A stretch of DNA of 64,000 bases from Staphylococcus shinii (GCF_017583065.1 NZ_JAGEVL010000007.1:310001-374000), one strand, 5' to 3'. Positions 54,480-63,729 are shown, counted from the stretch's first letter. Numbers and translations: made by a program. The notes: a model not told the origin generated them from the letters alone.

Positions 54480-54640
54480 CTCTTATCACGAGAGGTGGAG
54501 GGATGTGCCCTATGAAGCCCGGCAACCGTCTTTAAAAGAAATGGTGCCAATTCACATAAAGTTTTAAAACTTTAGAAGATGAGAGAAGCAATTTTGCTTT
54601 CTCTATACTTCGGTGAACATAGAGGAAGCATTTTTTAATT
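54480..54640 (+). promoter_or_regulatory. SAM-I (S-box) riboswitch with terminator
   Basis: The P1 helix pairs CTCTTATC (54480-54487) with GATGAGAG (54578-54585). The core shows GAGGTGGAGGGA, ATGAAGCCCGGCAACC and the later ATGGTGCCAATTC, all S-box hallmarks. A terminator follows (GCTTTCTCTAT with ATAGAGGAAGC and TTTTTT, about 54596-54636). SAM binding should end transcription before metN. Confidence 0.95.
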
Positions 54641-54670
54641 GAATGAATAGCAACACAAGGAGGAAACACT

Positions 54671-55696
54671 ATGATTGAGTTAAATCAAATAGTCAAAAAG
54701 TACAAAACGAAAAAACAGGACGTACTGGCTGTAGATCATGTTGATTTAAGTATTCAATCAGGCTCGATTTTTGGAGTAGTTGGTTTTTCAGGTGCGGGGA
54801 AAAGTACTTTAATTAGACTTTTAAATAACCTCGAACAACCGACTTCAGGAGACGTCATTATCGATGGAGATACAATTGGTAAGCTATCAAAATCACAATT
54901 AAGAAAAAAGCGTCAAAAAGTGAGCATGATATTTCAACATTTTAATTTACTATGGTCGCGTACTGTATTAAATAATATTACATTTCCATTGGAAATAGCC
55001 GGCGTACCTCGCCGTGAAGCAAAACAACGAGCAAAAGAATTAGTAGAACTTGTTGGACTAAAAGGTAGAGAAAGTGCATATCCTTCAGAGCTGTCAGGTG
55101 GTCAAAAACAACGTGTAGGTATTGCACGTGCGTTAGCAAACGAACCAACTGTATTACTTTGTGATGAAGCGACAAGTGCTTTGGATCCACAAACAACAGA
55201 TGAAATTTTAGAGTTATTATTGAAAATTAAAGAAGAAAGAAATTTGACAATAGTGATTATCACGCACGAAATGCATGTCATTAGACGTATATGCGATGAA
55301 GTAGCTGTTATGGAAAACGGTCGTGTGATTGAACAGGGTCAAGTATCCACTGTCTTTGAAAATCCACAACATGCCGTTACAAAACGCTTTGTCAAAGATG
55401 ATTTAAATGATGATTTCGATGAATCTATTAGTGACTTAGTATCGCTTAATGAAGATGATTATGTTGTACGTTTGAATTTCACAGGGAATAATGCCACGCA
55501 ACCACTAGTGTCATACATAACGAAAACACATAATATTGATGTGAATATATTAGAAGCTAATATTAAACATACAAAAGACGGTTCACTTGGATTCTTAGTA
55601 ATTCAATTGGGCGAGGTAAATTCAGAAAAATTCGAAAAGTTCAAAAATGATTTAGAAGCGCAACATGTATCAGTGGAGGTGTTAAGACATGGGTAA
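54671..55696 (+). CDS. metN: Methionine ABC transporter ATP-binding protein
   Basis: A 341-residue ATPase of the methionine importer. Walker A is GFSGAGKST, the signature [15 protein letters not shown] and Walker [12 protein letters not shown]; a C-terminal NIL (methionine-sensing) domain spans about residues 265-341. The start follows AAGGAGGAAA and is controlled by the SAM riboswitch. It overlaps metP by eight bases. Confidence 0.95.
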   Translation: MIELNQIVKKYKTKKQDVLAVDHVDLSIQSGSIFGVVGFSGAGKSTLIRLLNNLEQPTSGDVIIDGDTIGKLSKSQLRKKRQKVSMIFQHFNLLWSRTVLNNITFPLEIAGVPRREAKQRAKELVELVGLKGRESAYPSELSGGQKQRVGIARALANEPTVLLCDEATSALDPQTTDEILELLLKIKEERNLTIVIITHEMHVIRRICDEVAVMENGRVIEQGQVSTVFENPQHAVTKRFVKDDLNDDFDESISDLVSLNEDDYVVRLNFTGNNATQPLVSYITKTHNIDVNILEANIKHTKDGSLGFLVIQLGEVNSEKFEKFKNDLEAQHVSVEVLRHG

Positions 55697-56384
55697 TTCA
55701 TTGAGTGACATCCTCCGCGAGATGTTTACAATGCCAAACGTCAGCTGGGACGAAGTTTGGTTAGCGACATACGAAACAATTTATATGACAGTAATTTCGA
55801 CAATTTTTGCGTTTGTATTAGGTTTAATATTAGGTGTATTACTATTTTTATCAGCTAAAAGTAAATCACCTATAGCAAGAGTTTTCTATAGCGTTGTTTC
55901 ATTTATAGTTAACTTGTTTAGAGCGATACCATTTATTATTTTAATACTTTTATTAATTCCATTTACAAGTTTAGTCTTAGGCACGATTAGTGGTCCAACT
56001 GGAGCATTACCAGCTTTAATCATTAGTGCGGCGCCATTCTATGCCAGACTTGTAGAAATTGCATTTAAAGAGATTGATAAAGGTGTTATTGAAGCGGCTT
56101 GGTCAATGGGTGCTACTACTTGGACTGTAGTCAAAAAAGTACTTTTACCTGAAGCGATGCCAGCGTTAATTTCAGGTATTACTGTTACAGCGATTGCTTT
56201 AGTAGGTTCAACTGCAGTGGCCGGTGTTATTGGTGCAGGTGGTTTAGGTAACCTAGCTTATTTAACAGGTTTCACTAGAAATCAAAATGACGTTATTTTT
56301 GTTTCAACAATTTTAATCCTTATTATAGTGTTCATCATTCAATTTATTGGTGATTGGGCTACTAATAAAATTGACAAGAGATAA
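55689..56384 (+). CDS. metP: Methionine ABC transporter permease
   Basis: A 231-residue MetI-type permease with five hydrophobic helices and the coupling loop [20 protein letters not shown]. The start overlaps metN and follows GGAGGTGTTAAG. Second gene of the riboswitch operon. Confidence 0.95.
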   Translation: MGNSLSDILREMFTMPNVSWDEVWLATYETIYMTVISTIFAFVLGLILGVLLFLSAKSKSPIARVFYSVVSFIVNLFRAIPFIILILLLIPFTSLVLGTISGPTGALPALIISAAPFYARLVEIAFKEIDKGVIEAAWSMGATTWTVVKKVLLPEAMPALISGITVTAIALVGSTAVAGVIGAGGLGNLAYLTGFTRNQNDVIFVSTILILIIVFIIQFIGDWATNKIDKR

Positions 56385-56407
56385 TCTTAAAAAGGGGGAC
56401 TTTTTAT

Positions 56408-57223
56408 ATGAAAAAATTATTTAGTTTAGCTTCTGTGCTTGTATTAGCGCTTGTTTTAGCAGCCTGTGGGAATAGTGGAGGTAGTGAAGATAAAAAAATT
56501 ACAGTAGGTGCTTCTCCAGCCCCTCATGCTGAAATATTAGAAAAAGCCAAGCCATTATTAAAAGATAAAGGCTATGATTTGAAAATTAAAACAATCAATG
56601 ATTATACAACACCGAATAAATTATTAGATAAAGGTGAATTAGACGCAAACTTTTTCCAACATACACCTTACTTAAAAACTGAGAAAAAAGATAAAGGATA
56701 TAAAGTAGAATCAGCGGGTAATGTTCATTTAGAACCAATGGCTGTTTATTCTAAAAAGTATAAGAGTCTAAAAGATTTACCAAAAGGTGCCACAGTTTAT
56801 GTTTCTAATAATCCAGCTGAAGAAGGCCGTTTCTTAAAATTCTTCCAAGATGCAGGATTAATTAAAATAAAAGATGGCGTGAAGATTGAAGATGCAAAAT
56901 TTGATGATATCGTAGAAAACAAAAAAGATATCAAATTTAATAATAAACAATCTGCAGAATACTTACCGAAAATTTATCAAAATGAAGATGCTGATGCTGT
57001 CATTATCAACTCTAATTTTGCAATCGATCAAAAATTAAGTCCTAAAGATGATTCTATTGTATTAGAGAAAGCGAAAGACAATCCTTATGCCAATTTAATT
57101 GCTGTTAAAGAAGGGCATAAAGATGATAAAAAAATCAAAGCATTGATGGAAGTATTACAATCTAAAGAAATTAAAGATGAAATCAATAAAAAATATGATG
57201 GTGCCGTTGTACCAGCTAAATAA
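56408..57223 (+). CDS. metQ: Methionine-binding lipoprotein
   Basis: A 271-residue substrate-binding lipoprotein (NlpA family). The lipobox is VLAACG with Cys20. Typical motifs are VGASPAPHAEIL, DANFFQHTPYL and NNPAEEGR. It captures L- or D-methionine outside the membrane for MetNP. The start follows AAAGGGGGAC. Confidence 0.95.
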   Translation: MKKLFSLASVLVLALVLAACGNSGGSEDKKITVGASPAPHAEILEKAKPLLKDKGYDLKIKTINDYTTPNKLLDKGELDANFFQHTPYLKTEKKDKGYKVESAGNVHLEPMAVYSKKYKSLKDLPKGATVYVSNNPAEEGRFLKFFQDAGLIKIKDGVKIEDAKFDDIVENKKDIKFNNKQSAEYLPKIYQNEDADAVIINSNFAIDQKLSPKDDSIVLEKAKDNPYANLIAVKEGHKDDKKIKALMEVLQSKEIKDEINKKYDGAVVPAK

Positions 57224-57237
57224 TATTGAAGTATGCA

Positions 57238-57277
57238 AAGAACCCTAAAACCACAGTGGTTTTAGGGTTCTTTTTGT
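57238..57277 (+). terminator. Terminator of metNPQ
   Basis: AAGAACCCTAAAACCAC and GTGGTTTTAGGGTTCTT pair nearly perfectly, followed by TTTG. Confidence 0.9.
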
Positions 57278-57299
57278 TTAACTTTAATTAGAAAAAGGG

Positions 57300-57562
57300 T
57301 AGTGTTTGAAAATTATCGAATACAAAGCATAAAAGATACACCCATCTATTTCATTTAACTCAAGATATTTATTACGCTTGTTTTTAATCTCATCATACGT
57401 TTTGATTTTTTGTTTAGCGTAATATCTTTTAAGAATTCCAAATCTTGTAATTTATATATGCGTCTAGCGTACTCAAATACGTGTTTAAATATACTTAATG
57501 CTTCTTTGTTTACTTGATATACATAGCCTTTATTATCTATTTCATCGAATACTTTTTATGCA
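57300..57562 (-). pseudogene. int: Tyrosine integrase fragment
   Basis: The minus strand reads KVFDEIDNKGYVYQVNKEAL and SIFKHVFEYARRIYKLQDL, then, after a frameshift, KTYDEIKNKRNKYLELNEID. This matches the core-binding (SAM-like) domain and linker of phage and satellite integrases. The catalytic domain is missing. The call rests on pattern. Confidence 0.5.
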
Positions 57563-57644
57563 TAAGAGAGTGTTATTTTGTTGATTAAAATGTCTTCATC
57601 GACAAATCTTTTCAAAGTGTTTAGTTTACTTAACTTTGTTTTAA

Positions 57645-57838
57645 ATGTAACTAATTGGAATTATACAAATGCGATTCTGAAATCTTGGTATAACGACAAT
57701 ATAAAATCAATAGAAGATGTACAAGCTAGAAAGAATAAACGTGAAAAAACTAGTTCAAGTAATGAAGAAGATGATTGGCTTAATTCACCAGAAAGACAAC
57801 AATACTTGAATGCATTTGATAATGGAGGTCCTTTATGA
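57645..57838 (+). pseudogene. DnaD-domain replication protein, C-terminal fragment
   Basis: The frame reading NWNYTNAILKSWYNDNIKSI and EEDDWL, ending LNAFDNGGPL, is the C-terminus of DnaD-like phage replisome organisers. The N-terminal part has been lost; residues before Asn-Trp-Asn look unrelated. Its stop overlaps the next gene's ATG (ATGA), the usual DnaD-DnaC arrangement. Confidence 0.65.
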
Positions 57839-58616
57839 AAAGTATAGATGAAATGGATATGAAATCTAAATTAAAATATAGCATTGAGAAACAAGAAAAT
57901 GATTTAAGATGCGAACGCTGTGGCAATCTATATGATTATGTAAGGTTTAGTAATGGTAGTGAAGTGCGTATAGGTTGTGATTGCGAAATGATTGAATTAG
58001 CTAAAAATAGCACTAGTAGGTATAAGGATAAGATTAAACGTGGAAAGATTAACAGTATTTTTAATCATTCAATGTTAAATGATGATTTGAAAAATGCTAC
58101 GTTTGATAATTATATTCCGCCGAATGAGAATTTAACCAGATCAAAGCAAATTATTTAGAGATATGTATCTAAATTTTCAATGGAAAAAGAAAATAAGTGC
58201 TCATTGCTTTTGCAGGGGTCATTTGGACTAGGAAAATCGTCTAGCCCTTAATGAATTAAAGGCGCAAGGATATACTGTATTGTTCGCTGATGTTACTCAG
58301 TAAGTATCTACCTACAGAGATACTTATAATAAGCATTCTGATACGACTGAAAAAGAACTAGATACCATTATTAAAGACGTAGATTTCTTAGTTCTTGATG
58401 ATTATGGAACGTCTCTTACAAACTATGGAAAATCTAAAATATTTGATGTCCTTAATCTAAGAACAGGACAAAACAATATTTTTACTACAAATAACACTGA
58501 AAAAGAATTAATGGGAGATAAAGATCTTTCAAAGATATTCTCAAGAATGATGAAAAATACAACAACTATAAAAATGTCTGGTGAAGATTACAGACTTAAA
58601 AGTCGTAAAAATTAAT
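57835..58616 (+). pseudogene. DnaC-like helicase loader, interrupted
   Basis: The first 107 residues carry a zinc-ribbon-like N-terminus (CERCGNLYDY with GCDCEMIELA) and stop at 58158. Beyond are remains of the ATPase: LLLQGSFGLGKS (Walker A) and DVDFLVLDDYGTSL (Walker B) in shifted frames, ending KSRKN. Several stops and frameshifts destroy the ATPase. It would have loaded the replicative helicase on phage or satellite DNA. Confidence 0.75.
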
Positions 58617-59047
58617 TTCATAAACCGGTGGCTATATACTGTAGTTTTTCATAATGTTTTCACGCAAGGGGTACCTATTTGGGTGCTCCCTTTTTGTTAA
58701 AAATTGTTAAGAAATGCAAATGTTCTGAGTATATAAGGGGGCACGTTTCGTTCTTTCATGATGATAATTGATGACAATTTAGAGTGTGGGGTGGGGGCGT
58801 GAAACGCGATGTTACAAATTGTTACGGCATTATTTGTTTCCGAAAAAAGAGTAACCAAAAGTACATGCTCAAAAAAGAGCTATAGCAAACGGACAAAAAA
58901 GTCCGATTGGATTGAAGGAAAAGTAATGTTAATCAAAAATGATTAATATTGGTCACATAAAAAAGTTTATCCAATAGTAGTTGGTTTATATCAATCGTAA
59001 TATCATTTACAGTACTTTGCTAGCAAGGCAATATAGTTTAAAGTAAC
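58617..59047. other. Gene-free region, possible origin-type DNA
   Basis: It contains a terminator-like hairpin (GGGGTACC to GGGTGCTCCC, about 58667-58697), inverted GCACGTTTC/GAAACGCG pieces, GGAC-aaaaaa-GTCC and AGCTATAGC-like palindromes. No gene is seen. Short repeats after dnaC could be replication-origin remains, which is speculative. Confidence 0.3.
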
Positions 59048-59263
59048 TTATTTAAAATAACTGATATAGATTGCAATGACAACAAAGATAGCTGCACAAA
59101 TAGCATGCACGATAAAAATCGAATAGAACGTGCTCTTTCTCATTAACTTTAAGTTGTTACCTTTAGCTTTTCTATTATTATCCCAACGAAATATAGATGC
59201 CCAAAAGTAAGCGTAGATAGTTATAGCGATAATTCCTAGTATAATAGCGACGGGTAAGCTCAT
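59048..59263 (-). CDS. Small two-helix membrane protein
   Basis: A 71-residue protein with helices at about 4-23 and 46-68 and a basic loop (RWDNNRKAKGNNLKLMRK). The start follows AAAGGAGATT. It follows the next membrane gene in a leftward pair. Function unknown; superinfection or immunity roles are possible for small membrane genes at such a position. Confidence 0.6.
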   Translation of the reverse strand: MSLPVAIILGIIAITIYAYFWASIFRWDNNRKAKGNNLKLMRKSTFYSIFIVHAICAAIFVVIAIYISYFK

Positions 59264-59282
59264 AATAAATCTCCTTTACTTG

Positions 59283-59507
59283 TTAATTTAAAATTAGTAA
59301 AACTATTCCAACAATTATAAATAAATATGCTAAGTATGGTTTTGGACCACCTAATAATTGAACTACTCCTGCAAGTATTAAAAAGATTCCAATTAATGTT
59401 TGAGGAGCTAAATGTAACGAGTAGAGGTTAAATGTTGCTCCGATATATATGTATAAACCTAATATGACAGAAAAAAACATAGTGATAAGTAACAGATACC
59501 TTTTCAT
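59283..59507 (-). CDS. Small membrane protein
   Basis: A 74-residue protein with three hydrophobic stretches (about 3-22, 36-52 and 58-73). ATG 59507 follows TTGGTGG. Upstream gene of a leftward pair with the 71-residue protein, 19 bases apart. No family recognised. Confidence 0.6.
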   Translation of the reverse strand: MKRYLLLITMFFSVILGLYIYIGATFNLYSLHLAPQTLIGIFLILAGVVQLLGGPKPYLAYLFIIVGIVLLILN

Positions 59508-59559
59508 AAAGACCACCAATTATAATAATGATTTGATAATGAAATTGCAATAATGTTCA

Positions 59560-59700
59560 CGAAAGAGAACGTTAGTTCTATATATGGCATCGTGTGATTA
59601 TGTATGATAAAACTATTCTATTGTTGTTATATAGGCATTTTTGTAAATGTTTAACAGTTTTAAAACAGCATTAAAAAGCGAACGTTAGTTTTTTTAAACG
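59560..59700. repeat. Repeated GAACGTTAGTT boxes in a divergent region
   Basis: GAACGTTAGTT occurs near 59568 and again near 59680, about 112 bases apart, between leftward membrane genes and rightward satellite genes. AACGTT is palindromic. These may be operator or origin boxes. Confidence 0.4.
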
Positions 59701-59743
59701 TGTAAAAAAGGTATAAAGTAAAATGGATTGAGGTGAAAAAACA

Positions 59744-60084
59744 ATGACATTAGTAAAAGAAAAAAGAAGCAAACCTTACCCGATGACCACTTGCAGATAC
59801 TCAACGTGATAAGAAATGCTTCGAATAAATATATTACTAAAGAAAAGATATTAAATCAATTAGGTTATGAGATAAATAGCACAAACGAACGATGGATTAG
59901 ATCAGTAATTAGTAACTAAATTGAGCGACATGGGTATGCTATTGGTTGTAGCTATAAAAAGGCGCAACGTGGCTATTACATGATTAGTAATAAGGAAGAA
60001 CAACAACAAGCAATGCTCAGTATACAAAGGCTTATCGATGGCAGTATGAGACGTTATGAAGCTATAAAGAAACTAGAGGTATAG
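59744..60084 (+). pseudogene. Satellite/phage conserved protein, interrupted
   Basis: The reading KEKRSKPY, then after one frameshift DDHLQILNVIRNASNKYITK, EKILNQLGYEINSTNERWIR, then a TAA, then ERHGYAIGCSYKKAQRGYYM to KKLEV. It looks like a winged-helix-type conserved protein of staphylococcal phages and satellites. One indel near 59780 and one nonsense codon near 59918 break it. Confidence 0.6.
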
Positions 60085-60087
60085 TAG

Positions 60088-60660
60088 GTGAGTATTATTA
60101 TTGATAATCAATCAGAGCTTGTATATGGCACATATGACCCACCAATGACATACGAAGTAAAAAAAGAAGTTAGTGATTATGAATTACTTACAAGATTTAA
60201 TCCTTACTACATCTCAGAAAAGATAAGTGGAGCAGAAGAAGATATAGAAATGATGTATGAACGCATTTACCCACGTTTATCTAGTGATGAATACCTACAT
60301 CAAATATACTATGAAGCTTTTCCGCTAGAGACATTAGCAATAGAGATAATGGAGCAAAAGCAGAAGTTGGATAAGTTTGTTCGAAAGAGTCAAAGAGACT
60401 TAAAAGCTTTTTATAAGGTGATAGGTAAGTACACTATTAATGAACAGAATGATATTAAGCGATATATGAAATCTCATGGCACCTATATACCAGATATTAT
60501 AGACATATTAAAGCGCGAATTGTATAAACTAGTAACAGATAATCGCACAAAAAGAAATGAATTACGAGAAATTAAACGACGTGAGCATAATGAAGCACAA
60601 GCGAAACAAATTAAAGAAGAGGGGCAAAGTAGAAATGGCAGAATATGGATCACTTGCTGA
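60088..60660 (+). CDS. Phage/satellite hypothetical protein (190 aa)
   Basis: A 190-residue helical, charged protein starting with GTG just after the previous pseudogene (GTAGGTGAG). Regions such as YELLTRFNPYYISEKISGAE and DLKAFYKVIGKYTINEQNDI are alpha-helical with no recognised domain. The C-terminus overlaps the next gene in another frame. It probably belongs to the satellite's DNA-packaging or replication block. Confidence 0.55.
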   Translation: MSIIIDNQSELVYGTYDPPMTYEVKKEVSDYELLTRFNPYYISEKISGAEEDIEMMYERIYPRLSSDEYLHQIYYEAFPLETLAIEIMEQKQKLDKFVRKSQRDLKAFYKVIGKYTINEQNDIKRYMKSHGTYIPDIIDILKRELYKLVTDNRTKRNELREIKRREHNEAQAKQIKEEGQSRNGRIWITC

Positions 60661-60805
60661 ATATGAAAAAAATTTAACTAGAATCGTTAATGAAACAGAG
60701 CCCTCAAGAATCAAGAAGGCAGATGATAAGTTGGATTATGGCGGAGATAAAGACTTTGAAAAAGTATTGGAAGATAAAAAAGTATTTTTAAAAATTAATG
60801 GATAG
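60635..60805 (+). CDS. Small phage/satellite protein
   Basis: A 56-residue protein MAEYGSLAEYEKNLTRIVNE, Lys/Asp-rich. ATG 60635 follows GAGGGGCAAAG and lies within the end of the preceding gene. No function recognised. Confidence 0.55.
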   Translation: MAEYGSLAEYEKNLTRIVNETEPSRIKKADDKLDYGGDKDFEKVLEDKKVFLKING

Positions 60806-60820
60806 ATAAGGAGTGACAAA

Positions 60821-61417
60821 ATGAAAACACAACATTTATTCGATGAATATAATGATTATATTAATAATCAAGAACAAAGTATTTTAGATTTAGAACAACA
60901 AAAGCAAGAACTGGAAGCTAAAAATAAGGCGAATCAATCTAAATATAAAGAATTAATTGCTAGTGGTGAAGATGCCAAAGCAGATGACTTGTTCACTGTA
61001 ATTGCAGAAGATGACAATAGATTGAAAGCCATAACTAAGCGTTTTGATACGAAAAAAGAGGTTTCACAAGACGCAAGAGACAATAAAACTATTGAATTAT
61101 TGAAGCATCAAAAAGACTTACCGCATTTATATGCGAATGAAAAAGTTGAACTACTTGAAGAATTAAAAACTGTCGTAGATCAATACAATGTAGTTGTAGA
61201 CAAAATTGAACGTGTAAATAAGGATTATGAAGATGAATTTTTACATTTTACTGATGTGTATCAAAGTGAGGATATATTTAAGAAGTCTCAAAATGATAAA
61301 TCAATTACTCTAGCATTAAGGAATAACTTTAAAGAAACATTATACAGTGATTTTATAAATGTTAGTGAATTACCGTTCATACATCATAAAAAATTAAAAT
61401 TTAAAGGTGGTAAATAG
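60821..61417 (+). CDS. Coiled-coil phage/satellite protein
   Basis: A 198-residue protein. Residues about 15-60 form a coiled coil (EQSILDLEQQKQELEAKNKA), followed by a second helical stretch near 100-140. The start follows AAGGAGTGAC. It resembles uncharacterised proteins of staphylococcal pathogenicity islands; a structural or capsid-interfering role is only a guess. Confidence 0.55.
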   Translation: MKTQHLFDEYNDYINNQEQSILDLEQQKQELEAKNKANQSKYKELIASGEDAKADDLFTVIAEDDNRLKAITKRFDTKKEVSQDARDNKTIELLKHQKDLPHLYANEKVELLEELKTVVDQYNVVVDKIERVNKDYEDEFLHFTDVYQSEDIFKKSQNDKSITLALRNNFKETLYSDFINVSELPFIHHKKLKFKGGK

Positions 61418-61419
61418 AA

Positions 61420-61617
61420 ATGACAAATACACAATATAAATTAAATAATACTGAGAATACAATAGATAAATTAAAGAAAGCTTATAACTTAGATGATGAA
61501 TTTATAGATGCAATTAAGCAATCAGTAATTGCAGATGTTAAAGCTAATATGCCTAAAAGTGAAAAGAGTTCAGGCGACAAAATACTTGAACTTGCTAAGA
61601 AAAACAGAAAAATTTAA
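61420..61617 (+). CDS. Small phage/satellite protein
   Basis: A 65-residue helical protein (beginning MTNTQYKLNNTENTIDKLKK) two bases after the coiled-coil gene, with AAAGGTGG before ATG. It is the last ORF before terS. Function unknown. Confidence 0.55.
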   Translation: MTNTQYKLNNTENTIDKLKKAYNLDDEFIDAIKQSVIADVKANMPKSEKSSGDKILELAKKNRKI

Positions 61618-61673
61618 TTGTATAAAAAATTGGGCTGGGCTTATGTCTAGCCTTTTTATAAAGAGGTGATTGA

Positions 61674-62227
61674 ATGAGTGAATTAAAGCCAAGACAAGCA
61701 AAGTTTGTCTCTGAATATCTAAAGACACTAAACTTAACACAGTCGGCTATCAAGGCAGGATACAGTCCATAGAGCGCCCACACACAAGGCAGTAGACTAT
61801 TAAAGAATGAAAAAAGATAGCAAACTATCTCAATGAAGTTAAAAGCAAGGTTATTGATGATAATGTGCTTACTGCGAATGAGATACTACATCTTTTGTCT
61901 AATGCAGCAGTAGGAGAAGAACCAGAAATGAAAGAGGTAGTCACTAAACGTGGTTAATACGTGAAGAATTCAGATACAGGCAAATACAACATCGTTTACA
62001 ACGAAAGCGTTGAGGTGATTGAAGTACCTATTAAGGTAAGTGATCGTTTAAAAACGCGTGATTTATTAGGTAAGTATCACACGTTATTTACAGATAATCA
62101 TGAGCTTACTGGAGATACACCAGTAATCATTAATGTTGGTGAATGGGGTGATGAAGTAGAAGAAGAAATGGATAAGCAGTACCCTAATAGAACTAAGATT
62201 ATAAATGATGTTCCGTTGGGGGATTAG
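61674..62227 (+). pseudogene. terS: Terminase small subunit, interrupted
   Basis: The N-terminus MSELKPRQAKFVSEYLKTLN and LTQSAIKAGYSP match the helix-turn-helix of TerS (Terminase_2). An in-frame TAG follows, then a frameshift near 61818, then NYLNEVKSKVIDD, a second stop after TKRG, and an open C-terminal part to PNRTKIINDVPLGD. TerS selects DNA for packaging and in satellites diverts helper-phage capsids. It is clearly inactive. The start follows AGAGGTGATT. Confidence 0.85.
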
Positions 62228-62231
62228 TATT

Positions 62232-62275
62232 GTAGCCACTATCTTTATAAAAGGATGGTGGTTTAATAATTTTTT
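62232..62275 (+). terminator. Terminator after terS
   Basis: AGCCACTATCTTT and AAGGATGGTGGTTT pair with G-U pairs, followed by a TTTTTTT run. Confidence 0.6.
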
Positions 62276-62345
62276 TAAAAGATTTTGAAATATATATTGT
62301 AATAAATTTTAAATGGCAGTAGTTTGTAATAGAGGAGATGATAAA

Positions 62346-62795
62346 ATGAAAAAATATATTGAGAATATAGAAAATACCTTTGTAGGTTATTTAAGAAACA
62401 TAGGTGAATATGGGGAAAATAATATTGTATTAATGGAAGAGTTAAAAAATATAATTAAAGGTAATGGGTTATGGGATGAATCTACAATTATTTATGGTAT
62501 AGCATTGGATAATCCTAACGAAGTAGATCCATTAAATTATCGATATGATGTTTGTGTAGTGCTAAAAGATAAAAATATGAAGCAATTAAAATATCGTTAT
62601 ATTGAAGGTGGTTTATATCTTATTTTAAGAATAGAGCATACTTCACAAGCAGTGCAAAACTTATACATGCGCTTGCATGAGCTTGTTAGTGAAAGTAGGT
62701 ATGAGTATGATAATACAAGAGTGATTATGGAAAGATACATAGTAAACGTTGTAGAACAACACGAGTGTGATATATGTATACCAATTAAATATTGA
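62346..62795 (+). CDS. GyrI-like (effector-binding domain) protein
   Basis: A 149-residue protein of the GyrI-like/SbmC type. Typical elements are VGYLRNIGEYGENN, IYGIALDNP, LNYRYDVCVVL and IEGGLYLILRIEHTSQ, ending ECDICIPIK. Such proteins bind small hydrophobic ligands or inhibit gyrase-directed toxins (microcin B17 in E. coli SbmC). The start follows AGAGGAGATG. It stands between terS and the toxin-like gene, so a protective role is conceivable. Confidence 0.75.
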   Translation: MKKYIENIENTFVGYLRNIGEYGENNIVLMEELKNIIKGNGLWDESTIIYGIALDNPNEVDPLNYRYDVCVVLKDKNMKQLKYRYIEGGLYLILRIEHTSQAVQNLYMRLHELVSESRYEYDNTRVIMERYIVNVVEQHECDICIPIKY

Positions 62796-62969
62796 CCACC
62801 GTAATCATCTATTGGCAGAAATGTTAGTGGGTTATTTGTTATCGTTACATTCAATTATTAAGATTAGACATTTAGGAACATAATTCAGACATATGGGCAA
62901 TAAAAAACAAATAAATAAAAGGTTATGTACAATGTGGTTGTAGGGAACTAAAAAACAGGGGGTATAGGT

Positions 62970-63506
62970 TTGGAAAACAAATTTTTGAAATTTAGCACTG
63001 TATTTTTAGCAAGTACGATTTTATTACAACCTTTAACAATGAGTTCAGCGCAAGTGAAAGCAGCTACTACAGAGAAAAATAATGACCAACAAGCAAAAGA
63101 AGAGTATATTAAGTATAAAGAAGCTTGGATTAAAGCAATTAATGAAATGCCAGAGAGTGATTTTAAAGACCCATCAGTTAAACAAGAATTAAAGAATAAC
63201 ATAGCAGCTTCAGAAGAACGTGGTAAAGCGACAATAGCTGCAAAAGCAGCAGCAGAAGGTATAAGAGCTGTAATGAAAAAGGTTGGCCAAAAAGGCTGGG
63301 ATAAAATGATTAAAAAAATAGAAACTACTTCTGGTCAAGAGCTTGTAGCATTACATTACAAATCGGTAACCAATTTAGTTAACATGCTTGCACAATCTCA
63401 GAAAAAGGCAACAGTAATCATAAGTGATTATTTGCAAAAAAATGCTGGATTAAATAAAGTGGCAGCAGATGGAGTTGCAGCAACATTTGTTGCAGTCATA
63501 CTATAA
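62970..63506 (+). CDS. Secreted toxin/bacteriocin-like protein (copy B)
   Basis: A 178-residue exported protein with a signal peptide (cleavage near VKAA, about residue 32) and a Lys/Ala-rich helical mature part. It shares ESDFKDPSV, EERGKATI, KVGQKGWDKMIKKIE, LHYKS and a hydrophobic AVIL end with copy A at 18657-19202. The TTG start follows AGGGGGTATAGG. The small membrane gene follows within 21 bases. The function is inferred; no database family is claimed. Confidence 0.65.
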   Translation: MENKFLKFSTVFLASTILLQPLTMSSAQVKAATTEKNNDQQAKEEYIKYKEAWIKAINEMPESDFKDPSVKQELKNNIAASEERGKATIAAKAAAEGIRAVMKKVGQKGWDKMIKKIETTSGQELVALHYKSVTNLVNMLAQSQKKATVIISDYLQKNAGLNKVAADGVAATFVAVIL

Positions 63507-63527
63507 TTTATAAATAGGAGAGTTTTT

Positions 63528-63728
63528 ATGCCTAAGTCACAACAAGTTTTAGTAGGAATTACTTTATTCTTGCTAGCGTTTAATATAGTTATACCAGTTA
63601 TAGGAGAAACATTAAATGTTGGAGCGATAGATTTTAGTTCAACTTTAATTAGATGCACTCAAGGGCTATTTATTATAATCTTTGGTATTTTTACATTTAG
63701 ACAAATTAAGCGAAAAGGATTTAAGTAG
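63528..63728 (+). CDS. Small membrane protein, candidate immunity protein
   Basis: A 66-residue protein with helices at about 6-25 and 40-58 and the basic end RQIKRKGFK. It starts MPKSQQVLVG and is homologous to the ATC-started frame at 19446-19643. The ATG follows AGGAGAG. Its fixed place after the secreted protein, small size and two helices fit an immunity role. Confidence 0.6.
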   Translation: MPKSQQVLVGITLFLLAFNIVIPVIGETLNVGAIDFSSTLIRCTQGLFIIIFGIFTFRQIKRKGFK

Positions 63729-63729
63729 C

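Noticed and set aside
57578-57644. Start of a complete DnaD-like gene at 57578
   Set aside because: The first ~22 residues do not resemble DnaD and lack a ribosome site; the DnaD similarity begins only at about 57650, so this is a fragment.
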